DNA from: an uncultured Clostridia bacterium
Lineage (GTDB): Bacteria; Bacillota; Clostridia; Oscillospirales; Acutalibacteraceae
DNA length: 58,100 nt
Assembly (NCBI GenBank): GCA_930990065.1
Contig: CAKNOA010000011.1
Location: 1-58,100, forward strand
Direction of reading: 5' to 3'
The first letter of the stretch is position 1; each line of letters opens with the position of its first letter. Shown piece after piece: positions 1 to 7,485 of this stretch. Under the pieces are notes generated by a model. The model was given only the letters and a program-made list of their open reading frames with translations. It made no database searches and was not told the DNA's origin. Made by a program: the position numbers and the translations under genes.

Positions 1-14
1 TTTTCCCATAGTAA

Positions 15-57
15 TACCCCCTGATGTAGTACTTCTATTTTCCTACATCAGGGGGTA
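15..57. repeat. Perfect 15-bp inverted repeat (hairpin), possible terminator
   Basis: The arms at 15-29 and 43-57 are perfectly complementary (TACCCCCTGATGTAG and its reverse complement) around a 13-nt loop. Only weak T-richness follows on the plus strand (CTTTGTCT), and none on the minus strand. It lies about 70 bp beyond the stop of the leftmost minus-strand gene, so it could terminate that transcript or one entering from the left. Without a clean U-tract, a terminator role is an inference. Confidence 0.5.
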
Positions 58-126
58 CTTTGTCTATTGTCCGTTTTTACTGGACCTGTTCACCGGAAAA
101 AGCGGGGATTTTCTTTTACAAACGAT

Positions 127-537
127 TTATTTCGCCAGAGCTACCAGGGCTTCGGGCAGTTCTTCTTCCCCGGCCGAAACCGACAGGGTAATGGTGGTGT
201 TGGCGCTTTCAGCCAGCACTTTCAGTTTGGCCACCAGTTTTTCCAGGGCTGCGATGTCCTGGCCAATGATCTTCAGCGTGGAATCGATGAAAATATCGGT
301 CACATCGTAGTTCCCGGCGCAAATCCCGCTGACAAAACCGAACATGGCGTCCGCCCCGCTGATCGCGTAGGCATCCGTATCGATCAAACGAGCTTTGTGC
401 GAAATATCATAGGTCAGTTTCAAACCTTTCTCGATAACGACCACGTTGCCGCTGGATTTTACCACCGCTTCGTTGGCGTGTTCGATCAGTTTTTTGGTTT
501 TGCCGGATCCTTTCTTGCCGATGAGTAAGGTGATCAT
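127..537 (-). CDS. Small P-loop NTPase-like protein of unknown function
   Basis: This 136-aa protein opens with a Walker A loop (GKKGSGKT, residues 7-14) directly after a short hydrophobic beta strand (MITLLI), the arrangement of a P-loop nucleotide-binding fold. A hydrophobic strand ending in IFIDSTLKIIG near residue 85 could be the Walker B region (D at about 85). No helicase, kinase or transporter signature is visible and it has no membrane segment. The start is well placed behind TAAGGAGGAG. It lies 80 bp downstream of pgi on the same strand and could be cotranscribed with it, since no clear separate promoter was found. It resembles short conserved Clostridia proteins annotated only as hypothetical or ATP-binding. 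Nucleotide binding is probable; the cellular role is unknown. Confidence 0.75.
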   Translation of the reverse strand: MITLLIGKKGSGKTKKLIEHANEAVVKSSGNVVVIEKGLKLTYDISHKARLIDTDAYAISGADAMFGFVSGICAGNYDVTDIFIDSTLKIIGQDIAALEKLVAKLKVLAESANTTITLSVSAGEEELPEALVALAK

Positions 538-617
538 GCAAACTCCTCCTTAAATATTGATGATTTCCCTATTTTTTGGAAAGACAAAGCAAATGGTACA
601 CGGGCCGGAGCCACCGC

Positions 618-1955
618 TCAGGACAGCCGGGCTTCCAGCGCCGCACGGGCTTCTTCGTAACCCGGTTTCCCCAGCAGGGCAAACATGTTCTTCTTGTAGC
701 TTTCCACGCCGGGCTGGTTGAACGGGTTCACCGCCAGCATATACCCGGAAATGGCGCAGGCTTTTTCGAAGAAATAGATGATATGGCCCAGGGTATTTTC
801 CGAAAAATCGGGGGCCGTAATCACACCGCTGGGCGTGCCGCCGTCGGCGTGAGCCAGCACGGTGCCTTCAAACGCTTTGCGGTTGACATACGACATGGTC
901 TTGCCCTGCAGGAAATTCAGGCCATCCACGTTTTCGGGGTCATAGCCAATGGTGATTTCGTGTTTGGGTTTTTCAAACTGCATCACCGTTTCGAACAGGA
1001 TACGGCTGCCGTCCTGGATGAACTGGCCCATGGAGTGCAGGTCGGTGGAGAAAATCACCGAAGCGGGGAACAGGCCCTTGTGGTCTTTGCCTTCGCTTTC
1101 GCCGTACAGCTGTTTCCACCATTCATTCATCATGGCATAGCAGGGTTCATACGCTACCATAATTTCCACGCTCTTGCCTTTGCGCAGCAGGATGTTGCGC
1201 ACAGCGGCATAGCGGTAGCAATCGTTTTTGGCCAGATCGGGATCATCATACAGGGTTCTGGCTTCGGCAGCGCCCTGCATCAGCGCGTCGATGTCGGCCC
1301 CACACACGGCGATGGGCAGCAGGCCCACAGCGGTGAGCACCGAGTAACGGCCGCCTACATCATCCGGCACCACAAAGGTTTCGTACCCTTCGCGGTCAGC
1401 CAGCTGTTTTAACGTGCCCTTGGCGCGGTCGGTGGTGCAGAAAATGCGTTCTCTGGCGCCTTCTTTGCCATATTTCTTTTCCAGCAGTTCACGGAACACA
1501 CGGAACGCGATGGCCGGTTCCGTGGTGGTGCCGGATTTGCTGATCATGTTGATCGAAACGTCTTTGCCTTCGCACAGGCTGATCAGTTCCGCCAGCGAGC
1601 TGGAGCTGATGCTGTTGCCGCAGTAATAAATAGCGGGCGTATCTTTAGCCAGTTCGTTGTACCGGTCGGATTTCAAAAATTCGATCGCGGCCCGGGCCCC
1701 CAAGTAGGAACCGCCAATGCCGATGACGACAAACACATCGGAATTGCTGCGGATCTTTTCCGCTGCCTTTTTAATGCGGGCAAATTCTTCTTTATCGTAA
1801 TTGACAGGCAGATCTACCCAACCCAGGAAATCGTTGCCCTGGCCGCTGCCGTTGTGGAGCGTTTCATGGGCCGCTTTTACCTGCGGGGCGATCGCATCGT
1901 ATTCTTCCTTGCTAATGAACGAATCGAGATAGCGAGTTTCATATTTCAGTGCCAT
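618..1955 (-). CDS. pgi: Glucose-6-phosphate isomerase
   Basis: Interconverts glucose 6-phosphate and fructose 6-phosphate in the cytosolic glycolytic/gluconeogenic pathway. The 445-aa length fits the short Gram-positive Pgi type rather than the roughly 550-aa E. coli type. Visible signatures are the phosphate-binding [12 protein letters not shown] near residue 80, SKSGTTTEP near residue 140, and [13 protein letters not shown] near residue 285, containing the catalytic glutamate. The start is preceded by GAGGAGGCC at good spacing. It has its own promoter between it and the upstream carboxypeptidase gene and is followed by the small P-loop gene. Identification is secure. Confidence 0.97.
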   Translation of the reverse strand: MALKYETRYLDSFISKEEYDAIAPQVKAAHETLHNGSGQGNDFLGWVDLPVNYDKEEFARIKKAAEKIRSNSDVFVVIGIGGSYLGARAAIEFLKSDRYNELAKDTPAIYYCGNSISSSSLAELISLCEGKDVSINMISKSGTTTEPAIAFRVFRELLEKKYGKEGARERIFCTTDRAKGTLKQLADREGYETFVVPDDVGGRYSVLTAVGLLPIAVCGADIDALMQGAAEARTLYDDPDLAKNDCYRYAAVRNILLRKGKSVEIMVAYEPCYAMMNEWWKQLYGESEGKDHKGLFPASVIFSTDLHSMGQFIQDGSRILFETVMQFEKPKHEITIGYDPENVDGLNFLQGKTMSYVNRKAFEGTVLAHADGGTPSGVITAPDFSENTLGHIIYFFEKACAISGYMLAVNPFNQPGVESYKKNMFALLGKPGYEEARAALEARLS

Positions 1956-2003
1956 ACCTTGGCCTCCTCTGTTGTTGAATAACCTTGGGGGTTATTTGAG
2001 TAT

Positions 2004-2032
2004 ATTGTACAATATTTGCCATGGATTTGCAA
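2004..2032 (-). promoter_or_regulatory. Sigma-A-type promoter of pgi
   Basis: On the minus strand, TTGCAA (2027-2032) and TACAAT (2004-2009) are separated by 17 bp, close to the vegetative consensus. Transcription would start near 1997, about 40 nt before the pgi start codon. A short inverted repeat (AATAACC/GGTTATT, about 1978-1996) lies at the very start of the leader. Confidence 0.7.
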
Positions 2033-2070
2033 GGCGGCACGGAAGTTTTATTTATAATTTTCGTAAAAAA

Positions 2071-3216
2071 TCAGAATGTCCCTAAATTTTCCAAAAGAAG
2101 AAAAAAGATTTTATCCCAACTGACCGCCTCTATCTCCCGGGCGGCATAAACCGGTAAAGACACCAGTTCGGTTTCGCCCAAGGTGATGGTCACGCTCCCC
2201 AAAATGGTCTTGGTGTCCACCGGGGCCGGTATGCTTTCGGGCAGGTTGACGGTTTGCTTCAGTTCCTCGTCCCGCCCCTTTTCGATCAGCAGCGGCGGAC
2301 AGGCTTCCACTTTTAGGGCCACTTCCGATTCCATCCCGCCGGTCACCGGCAAAGACCCCACATCGGCAATCTCCGGCTGTACCGTACTCCACCCGGCAAA
2401 TCCGGTATCCAATAACGTGGCCGCCTCCGAAAAGCGCAGAGCGGATGTTTCGGCCCCCAGCACCACGGCAATTAACGTCATGCCGTCCCGCTGGGCCGTG
2501 GCGGTGATGCAGCTACCCGCCTGGGAGGTCGTGCCGGTTTTCAGCCCTGTAATGCCCGTATAGGTGCGGATCAAGCGGTTGGTGTTCACCAATTGCGTGG
2601 CGCCGTCCCGCACGGAATCCATCCAGGTGGTGGTATAGCGGAAAATCGTTTCATGGCGGATCAGTTCCCGGCTCATCAGCGCCACATCATACGCCGACGA
2701 TACGTGCCCTTCCTCATCCAGGCCACAGCAGTTTTTAAAAACCGTGTCGTTCATCCCCAGTTCTTTGGCCCGTTCGTTCATGCGCTGCACAAATGCCTCT
2801 TCGCTGCCGGCGATCTTTTCCCCCAGGGCCACGGCGGCATCGTTGGCACTCATAATCACCACTGCTTTGAGCATGTCGTCCACGGTCATGGTTTCCCCTT
2901 CTTTCAGCCAAATATCCGAACCGCCCATCCCCGCCGCATGGGCGCTGGCGGTGACGGTATCGGTCAGGGAAAGCCGTCCGCTGTCGATCTCCTCCATAAT
3001 GAGCAGCAAGGTCATCACTTTGGTCACGGAGGCAATGGGCCGCGCCTCATGGGCATTTTTTTGGAATAACACCTGTCCGGTGCCCTCTTCCATCAGTACC
3101 GCCGCCTTGGCTGTGAGTTCATCGGCGCTGACGGCCGAAACCGGCAGGCTACCTGCGCCACCTAACAGGGCCAGTGCCATTAGCCCGCCCAATACTTTTC
3201 GTCCCACGCGCTTCAT
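2071..3216 (-). CDS. D-alanyl-D-alanine carboxypeptidase (PBP5/DacF-like)
   Basis: Serine-type peptidase S11 that trims the terminal D-Ala from peptidoglycan pentapeptides at the outer face of the membrane. The 381-aa product starts with a signal peptide (positively charged start, hydrophobic residues 9-30). The three catalytic motifs are present: SVTK (Ser63, Lys66), SAN (Ser123-Asn125) and KTG (226-228). A PBP5-like C-terminal beta domain follows from about residue 280, and the last 15 residues form a hydrophobic/amphipathic tail that could anchor it to the membrane. The chosen start sits behind AAAGGGGG; a longer in-frame start at 3291 has no such site and would spoil the signal peptide. 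Whether it corresponds to DacA, DacB or DacF cannot be decided. Confidence 0.93.
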   Translation of the reverse strand: MKRVGRKVLGGLMALALLGGAGSLPVSAVSADELTAKAAVLMEEGTGQVLFQKNAHEARPIASVTKVMTLLLIMEEIDSGRLSLTDTVTASAHAAGMGGSDIWLKEGETMTVDDMLKAVVIMSANDAAVALGEKIAGSEEAFVQRMNERAKELGMNDTVFKNCCGLDEEGHVSSAYDVALMSRELIRHETIFRYTTTWMDSVRDGATQLVNTNRLIRTYTGITGLKTGTTSQAGSCITATAQRDGMTLIAVVLGAETSALRFSEAATLLDTGFAGWSTVQPEIADVGSLPVTGGMESEVALKVEACPPLLIEKGRDEELKQTVNLPESIPAPVDTKTILGSVTITLGETELVSLPVYAAREIEAVSWDKIFFLLLENLGTF

Positions 3217-3311
3217 ATTTTGTTCCCCCTTTTGATTTTGCAAAATACAGACCGTTTTTTCTGCCGTATCTATATGAAAACCCGGGGGCAAATATTTTTC
3301 GTGTTACCCAC

Positions 3312-3361
3312 AAAAAAGGCCGGGCTGCGCTTTCTTTTTCGAAAACGCAATCCGGCCTTTT
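3312..3361 (-). terminator. Rho-independent terminator after hisHF
   Basis: AAAGGCCGG and CCGGCCTTT arms bracket an inner GCG/CGC stem. On the minus strand the stem is followed by TTTTTTG. It lies 50 bp past the hisF stop and before the carboxypeptidase start, so it separates the two units. Confidence 0.75.
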
Positions 3362-3409
3362 GCCGCTTTCTTTGCTATAAGATAATGCAAGATATAAGAA
3401 GGGCCCTCT

Positions 3410-4171
3410 TTACCTGCGCACAGGGATTCCCTGCTGATGGAGGTATTCTTTTAAATCGGGAATCGAAATCTCCCCAAAATGGAACAAACTGGCGGCCAAG
3501 ACCGCATCGGCCCCGCCTTTTGTAAAGGCGTCGGCAAAATGGCTCATGGCGCCCGCCCCGCCGGAGGCAATCACCGGCACCGGCACAGCATCGGCCACGG
3601 CCTGGGTCAGCGGAAGGTCATACCCGTTCTTTACCCCGTCACAGTCCATGCTGGTGAGTAAAATCTCCCCGGCTCCCCGCTCGACGGCTTCTTTGGCCCA
3701 CAAAACGGCATCCCGGCCGGTGTCCACACGGCCGCCGTTGAGGTACACCGTCCAGCCGTCCCCGTCCGGGCGGTGCCGGGCATCAATGGCGCACACCACA
3801 CACTGGCTGCCAAATTTCTGGGCTGCTTGGGTCAGCAAATCCGGGTTTTTCAGTGCCGAAGAGTTAACCGAAACTTTGTCGGCCCCGGCCGCCAATAACC
3901 GGTGGAAATCCTCCACCGACCGGATGCCGCCCCCCACGGTAAACGGGATAAAAATGGTCGAAGCCACTTTTTCCACAATATCAATCATAATGTCCCGGGC
4001 ATCGGACGAAGCGGTAATATCCAGCAATACCAGTTCGTCGGCACCTTCCGCGTCGTACCGGCGGGCTGCCTCCACCGGATCACCGGCGTCGCGCAAGTTG
4101 ACAAAATTGGTTCCCTTGACAACCCGGCCGTTTTTCAGATCCAGGCAAGGGATGATCCGCTTGGCATACAT
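3410..4171 (-). CDS. hisF: Imidazole glycerol phosphate synthase, cyclase subunit
   Basis: HisF is the (beta/alpha)8 cyclase that uses ammonia from HisH to convert PRFAR to imidazole glycerol phosphate and AICAR, the branch step of histidine and purine metabolism. The 253-aa length is standard. Both catalytic aspartates fall at the canonical positions: Asp11 in [10 protein letters not shown] and Asp130 in CAIDAR. The phosphate-binding glycines are also present ([14 protein letters not shown]). Its start overlaps the hisH stop (TAATG), so the two are translationally coupled. No other his genes are nearby. The completeness of the active site supports a functional enzyme. Confidence 0.96.
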   Translation of the reverse strand: MYAKRIIPCLDLKNGRVVKGTNFVNLRDAGDPVEAARRYDAEGADELVLLDITASSDARDIMIDIVEKVASTIFIPFTVGGGIRSVEDFHRLLAAGADKVSVNSSALKNPDLLTQAAQKFGSQCVVCAIDARHRPDGDGWTVYLNGGRVDTGRDAVLWAKEAVERGAGEILLTSMDCDGVKNGYDLPLTQAVADAVPVPVIASGGAGAMSHFADAFTKGGADAVLAASLFHFGEISIPDLKEYLHQQGIPVRR

Positions 4172-4812
4172 TAGCAGCTCCCCTCCTTTTGTACCCTTGC
4201 ATCCCGGGCTAACCCGGCAAAATTCCGCAAAATCGTAAGCCCTGTGCCCCCACTTTTTTCCGGGTGGAACTGGGTGGCAAGCAGGTTCCCTTTGGCAACG
4301 GCGGCGTGGAACGGCAGGCCGTATTCGGCGATGGCGGCCACCGCTTCGTTATCGTCACACTGTAAATAATAGGAATGTACAAAATAGACATACGCGTCTT
4401 CCGGCAGACCCGCAAATAATGGGCTGCTCTTTGGAAAATGCAGGGAATTCCACCCGATATGCGGAATTTTCAGTCCCATATCCGAAGGAAAGCGTACCAC
4501 TTTTCCCGGTAATAGGTTCAGCCCTTTGACCCCAGGGGATTCTTCGCTTTCGGCAAAGAGCAGCTGCAGCCCAAGGCAAATGCCCAAAAACAGCCGCCCG
4601 CTGGCCACAAAATCACAAATGGGCCCGATGAGCCCCGACCGGGTCAGCGACGCCATGGCATCGCCAAAAGCCCCTACCCCCGGCAGCACCGCCGCCGACG
4701 CCTGCCGCAACACCGCGGGGTCCCGGGTGACACAGGTTTCGCACCCGATAAACTGCAGGGCTTTTTCCACATTGCGGATATTCCCGGCATCATAGTCGAT
4801 TACGGCGATCAT
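4171..4812 (-). CDS. hisH: Imidazole glycerol phosphate synthase, glutamine amidotransferase subunit
   Basis: Class I glutamine amidotransferase that supplies ammonia to HisF in the HisHF heterodimer. The 213-aa protein carries the complete triad: Cys79 in LGICLGLQ, and His183 and Glu185 in FHPEKSG. PGVGAF near residue 45 is the usual HisH motif. The start at 4812 is preceded by AGGAGGG; a longer in-frame start at 4854 has no ribosome site and falls at the predicted transcription start, so it was rejected. It is the first gene of a two-gene hisHF operon. Identification is firm from the catalytic residues and the HisF partner. Confidence 0.95.
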   Translation of the reverse strand: MIAVIDYDAGNIRNVEKALQFIGCETCVTRDPAVLRQASAAVLPGVGAFGDAMASLTRSGLIGPICDFVASGRLFLGICLGLQLLFAESEESPGVKGLNLLPGKVVRFPSDMGLKIPHIGWNSLHFPKSSPLFAGLPEDAYVYFVHSYYLQCDDNEAVAAIAEYGLPFHAAVAKGNLLATQFHPEKSGGTGLTILRNFAGLARDARVQKEGSC

Positions 4813-4859
4813 GCATGGTCCCTCCTGATTTCTTTCGTTAACGTGATAAAGCATGTCTG

Positions 4860-4889
4860 ATTATAGCATAAGGGCCTCCTATGATGCAA
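4860..4889 (-). promoter_or_regulatory. Promoter of hisHF
   Basis: On the minus strand TTGCAT (4884-4889) and TATAAT (4860-4865) are 18 bp apart, and the -10 is extended by TG (TGCTATAAT). Transcription should start near 4853, about 40 nt before the hisH start codon. Confidence 0.75.
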
Positions 4890-4890
4890 G

Positions 4891-4918
4891 ATGCAGGATG
4901 AAAAAATTCATCCTGCAT
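4891..4918. repeat. Perfect 12-bp hairpin just after glpK
   Basis: ATGCAGGATGAA (4891-4902) pairs with TTCATCCTGCAT (4907-4918) around an AAAA loop, immediately past the glpK stop. On the minus strand the U-run is in the loop rather than after the stem; the U-tail (CTTTTTA) lies on the plus-strand side. It probably ends or stabilises the glpK transcript, but it is not a classical terminator for that strand. Confidence 0.5.
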
Positions 4919-4923
4919 GCTTT

Positions 4924-6438
4924 TTACGATTCTGCTTTGTCCTCTTCTTCCCAGGCCCGGCAGCGTTCCACCGCTTTGTGCCATTTTTTCAGCATATAGG
5001 TGCGGTACCCGTCGCCCTGTACCGGTTCGTACGTCTTTTTACTGCGCCACAGCCCGGCCAGCTCTTCCAGGGAATCCCACACCCCCACAGCCAGCCCGGC
5101 CATCATCGCGGCCCCCAGGGCGGTAGTCTCCAAACACACCGGCAGGCACACCGTGCGGTTGAGCAAATCGGCTTGGGTCTGCATCAAAAAGCGGCTTTTG
5201 CTGGCGCCGCCGTCCACACGCAATTGGGGGATTTTGACCCCCGCATCTTCTTCCATGGCGTGGAACAGATCGCAGCTTTCCAAATCGATACTTTCCAGCA
5301 CCGCTCTCGCCAAATGGGCATTAGTAGTACCCCGGGTCATGCCGAAGAACGCGCCCCGGGCGTACATATCCCAGTAGGGGGCCCCCAGCCCCGTGAAGGC
5401 CGGAACAAAGTACACCCCGCCGTTATCTTCCACGCTTTCCGCCATCAGGTCGGCCTGGGACGGTTTGTCGATCATGTGCAGTTCATCCCGCAGCCAGTTG
5501 ATCGCGCTGCCGGCATTAAACGCGCTGCCTTCCAGGGCATAGGTGGTCTTGTCGCCGATCTGCCAGGCTATGGTGGACAACAGCCCATGCCGGCTGGTGA
5601 TGGGTGTTTCGCCGGTATTCATCAGCACAAAACACCCGGTGCCGTATGTATTTTTCGTCATCCCTTTTTCAAAGCAGCACTGTCCGAACAGCGCCGCGTG
5701 CTGGTCCCCGGCGATCCCGGCAATGGGAATGGCCCGGCCCAGTACGCTTTCGCTGCATGTACCCACAATGCCGCTGCTGGGGACCACTTCGGGCAGGGCG
5801 CTGCGGGAAATTTGCAGCATGGAAAGTAATTCATCGTCCCACGAAAGCGTATGAATATTGAAAAGCAACGTGCGGCTGGCGTTGGTTACATCGGTTACAT
5901 AGCGTTTTCCTTCCGTCAGGGAGTAAATTAGCCAGGTATCCACCGTACCAAACCGCAGCCGGCCTTTTTCCGCCAGATCCCGGGCCGCCGGGATGTGGTC
6001 GAGAATCCATTTCATTTTGGTACCCGCAAAATAGGCATCCAAAATCAGCCCGGTCTTTTCCCGGATCATAGGTTCATACCCCTTTTGCCGCAATTCTTCA
6101 CAAATAGAAGCCGTGCGGCGGCACTGCCACACAATCGCGTTGCACACGGGCAGCCCCGTTTTGCTGTCCCATGCCAGGGTCGTTTCCCGCTGGTTGGTGA
6201 TGCCAATAGCTGCAATATCCTCAAGGTCCACTTTGGCGTCCTGCACGGCTTCCCGCATGGCGCGCAGCTGGCTGGCCAGGATGGTCACCGGGTCGTGTTC
6301 CACATACCCGGGCTGGGGGTAAATTTGCGGGAATTCTTCCTGCCCTTTCCCCACAATGGCCCCAAATGAATCGAATACAATAGCGCGGGAACTGGTTGTC
6401 CCTTGATCCAGGGCCAGAATGTATTGCCCCATTTTCAT
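4924..6438 (-). CDS. glpK: Glycerol kinase
   Basis: Phosphorylates glycerol to glycerol 3-phosphate with ATP. The 504-aa protein matches the FGGY-kinase length and has the N-terminal DQGTTSSRAIVFD ATP/phosphate motif, EFPQIYPQPGYVEHD and NQRETTLAWD (glycerol-binding region), and the C-terminal LRVDGGASKS motif typical of GlpK. The start at 6438 follows AAAGGAG with about 10 nt spacing; the upstream in-frame ATG at 6516 lies inside the divergent mntP promoter and has no ribosome site. No glycerol facilitator (glpF) or glycerol-3-phosphate dehydrogenase is adjacent, so glycerol entry must depend on genes elsewhere. Identification is secure. Confidence 0.96.
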   Translation of the reverse strand: MKMGQYILALDQGTTSSRAIVFDSFGAIVGKGQEEFPQIYPQPGYVEHDPVTILASQLRAMREAVQDAKVDLEDIAAIGITNQRETTLAWDSKTGLPVCNAIVWQCRRTASICEELRQKGYEPMIREKTGLILDAYFAGTKMKWILDHIPAARDLAEKGRLRFGTVDTWLIYSLTEGKRYVTDVTNASRTLLFNIHTLSWDDELLSMLQISRSALPEVVPSSGIVGTCSESVLGRAIPIAGIAGDQHAALFGQCCFEKGMTKNTYGTGCFVLMNTGETPITSRHGLLSTIAWQIGDKTTYALEGSAFNAGSAINWLRDELHMIDKPSQADLMAESVEDNGGVYFVPAFTGLGAPYWDMYARGAFFGMTRGTTNAHLARAVLESIDLESCDLFHAMEEDAGVKIPQLRVDGGASKSRFLMQTQADLLNRTVCLPVCLETTALGAAMMAGLAVGVWDSLEELAGLWRSKKTYEPVQGDGYRTYMLKKWHKAVERCRAWEEEDKAES

Positions 6439-6509
6439 CACACGACACTCCTTTCTAACTGAAAGACGGTTCTGCACGGGCAAAACCATCCGGCAGGCAC
6501 AGGTAAGGT

Positions 6510-6539
6510 TTGACAAACTCTGTGCTGTACGTATATAAT
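6510..6539 (+). promoter_or_regulatory. Strong sigma-A promoter of mntP
   Basis: TTGACA (6510-6515), an 18-bp spacer and TATAAT (6534-6539): both hexamers match consensus exactly. Transcription would begin near 6546, giving a 5' leader of about 68 nt. That is too short for a yybP-ykoY manganese riboswitch, and none was recognised. Confidence 0.85.
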
Positions 6540-6613
6540 GCTTTTATTGCTGTTTTTCGGGAATTTTTCCCCCAAAAAGAACTGTTTTGGCTACAGAGGA
6601 GGAACAAAAACAT

Positions 6614-7189
6614 ATGGTGGATACCATCGCTCTGGTCGGCATTGCCGTCGGCCTTTCTATGGATGCGTTTGCCGTCAGCGTGACAAACGGCGCCGTACAG
6701 AAAAAAGTAACGCCGTCCATGGCTTTGCGCATGGCCGGTTTTTTTGGCTTCTTTCAGGGGTTCATGCCGTTTCTCGGTTGGCTGATCGGCAAAGCCGGGG
6801 AAAGCTTTATCGGCAGCATTGACCACTGGATTGCTCTCATTCTGCTGGGCTTTATCGGCATTCAAATGATCGTGGAATCCCGCCGCAAGGACGAAGACAG
6901 CGAACCGGATGAACTCAATGTCCGGCGCCTGACCGCCCTGGCCATTGCCACCAGCATCGATGCGTTGGCCACCGGCATCATTTTGCCCACGGCAGTGCGG
7001 GCCAACACGGTGCCGCTGATGGTACTTTCGGTCTGTCTGATAGCCGTGATCACGTTTATTCTCTGCCTTGTGGGCGTATGGGTCGGCAAAAAATTCGGCG
7101 ATTTGCTGTCCGATAAAGCCGAACTGCTGGGGGGCATCGTACTGGTGCTCATCGGTGTGAAAATTTTCTGCGACCACATGCTGGGGTAA
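6614..7189 (+). CDS. mntP: Manganese efflux pump MntP (DUF204 family)
   Basis: Predicted inner-membrane manganese exporter. The 191-aa protein has about six hydrophobic helices arranged as two related halves. Each half begins with the family's conserved acidic signature: GLSMDAFAVSVTNG near residue 15 and ATSIDALATGI near residue 115, whose aspartates are thought to line the ion path. A charged cytosolic loop (ESRRKDEDSEPDE) separates the halves. The start at 6614 is chosen because GAGGAGG lies 12 nt upstream; a longer frame from 6587 overlaps that site. The gene stands alone between a consensus promoter and a terminator that overlaps its own stop codon. Export of other divalent metals is possible. 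Confidence 0.93.
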   Translation: MVDTIALVGIAVGLSMDAFAVSVTNGAVQKKVTPSMALRMAGFFGFFQGFMPFLGWLIGKAGESFIGSIDHWIALILLGFIGIQMIVESRRKDEDSEPDELNVRRLTALAIATSIDALATGIILPTAVRANTVPLMVLSVCLIAVITFILCLVGVWVGKKFGDLLSDKAELLGGIVLVLIGVKIFCDHMLG

Positions 7190-7208
7190 AACCTGGTTAC
7201 CCCAGCAT
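7178..7208 (+). terminator. Terminator overlapping the mntP stop codon
   Basis: ATGCTGGGGTAA (7178-7189), whose last three bases are the mntP stop codon, pairs perfectly with TTACCCCAGCAT (7197-7208) around a 7-nt loop. TGTTTCTATATTCT follows. Translation to the stop would melt the left arm, so folding depends on the ribosome leaving. Confidence 0.65.
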
Positions 7209-7277
7209 TGTTTCTATATTCTACCACAGTTTTGCCCCACTGAAAAGAAATTTGTGGAAAAAGCGAATAAGATTTTT

Positions 7278-7334
7278 CGCAGCCGCCGTCTTCTTTTTCT
7301 TTGCCCGAAAAAGCGGATGGTGGCTGCGTTTTTT
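7278..7334 (+). terminator. Second terminator between mntP and aspS
   Basis: CGCAGCCGCC (7278-7287) pairs with GGTGGCTGCG (7319-7328), with one G-U pair, followed directly by TTTTTT. It ends just before the aspS -35 hexamer, insulating aspS from mntP transcription in tandem with the hairpin at 7178-7208. Confidence 0.75.
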
Positions 7335-7335
7335 C

Positions 7336-7364
7336 TTGCTAAAGCGCGGCAAAGATGGTATACT
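7336..7364 (+). promoter_or_regulatory. Promoter of the aspS-gatCAB operon
   Basis: TTGCTA (7336-7341), 17-bp spacer, TATACT (7359-7364). Transcription would start near 7371, giving a leader of about 115 nt. No T-box features (such as AGGGTGGNACCGCG) were found, so uncharged-tRNA control through a T-box is unlikely. Confidence 0.65.
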
Positions 7365-7485
7365 GAAAGTCAAATCTGCATTTTGGAGGCTCTTTACTTG
7401 CAAATTCCGCCAAAATGCCAGGGGAAAACCCCCAAATTGACTAAAAAGCAAAAGCCAAACCGCTTTTGTGAAAGGAGTATTTTCG

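Noticed and set aside
6440-6613. yybP-ykoY manganese riboswitch upstream of mntP
   Set aside because: The transcript leader is only about 68 nt and no conserved paired core was seen.
7365-7485. T-box leader in front of aspS
   Set aside because: The leader is only about 115 nt and contains no T-box sequence or specifier stem, so it is an ordinary 5' untranslated region.
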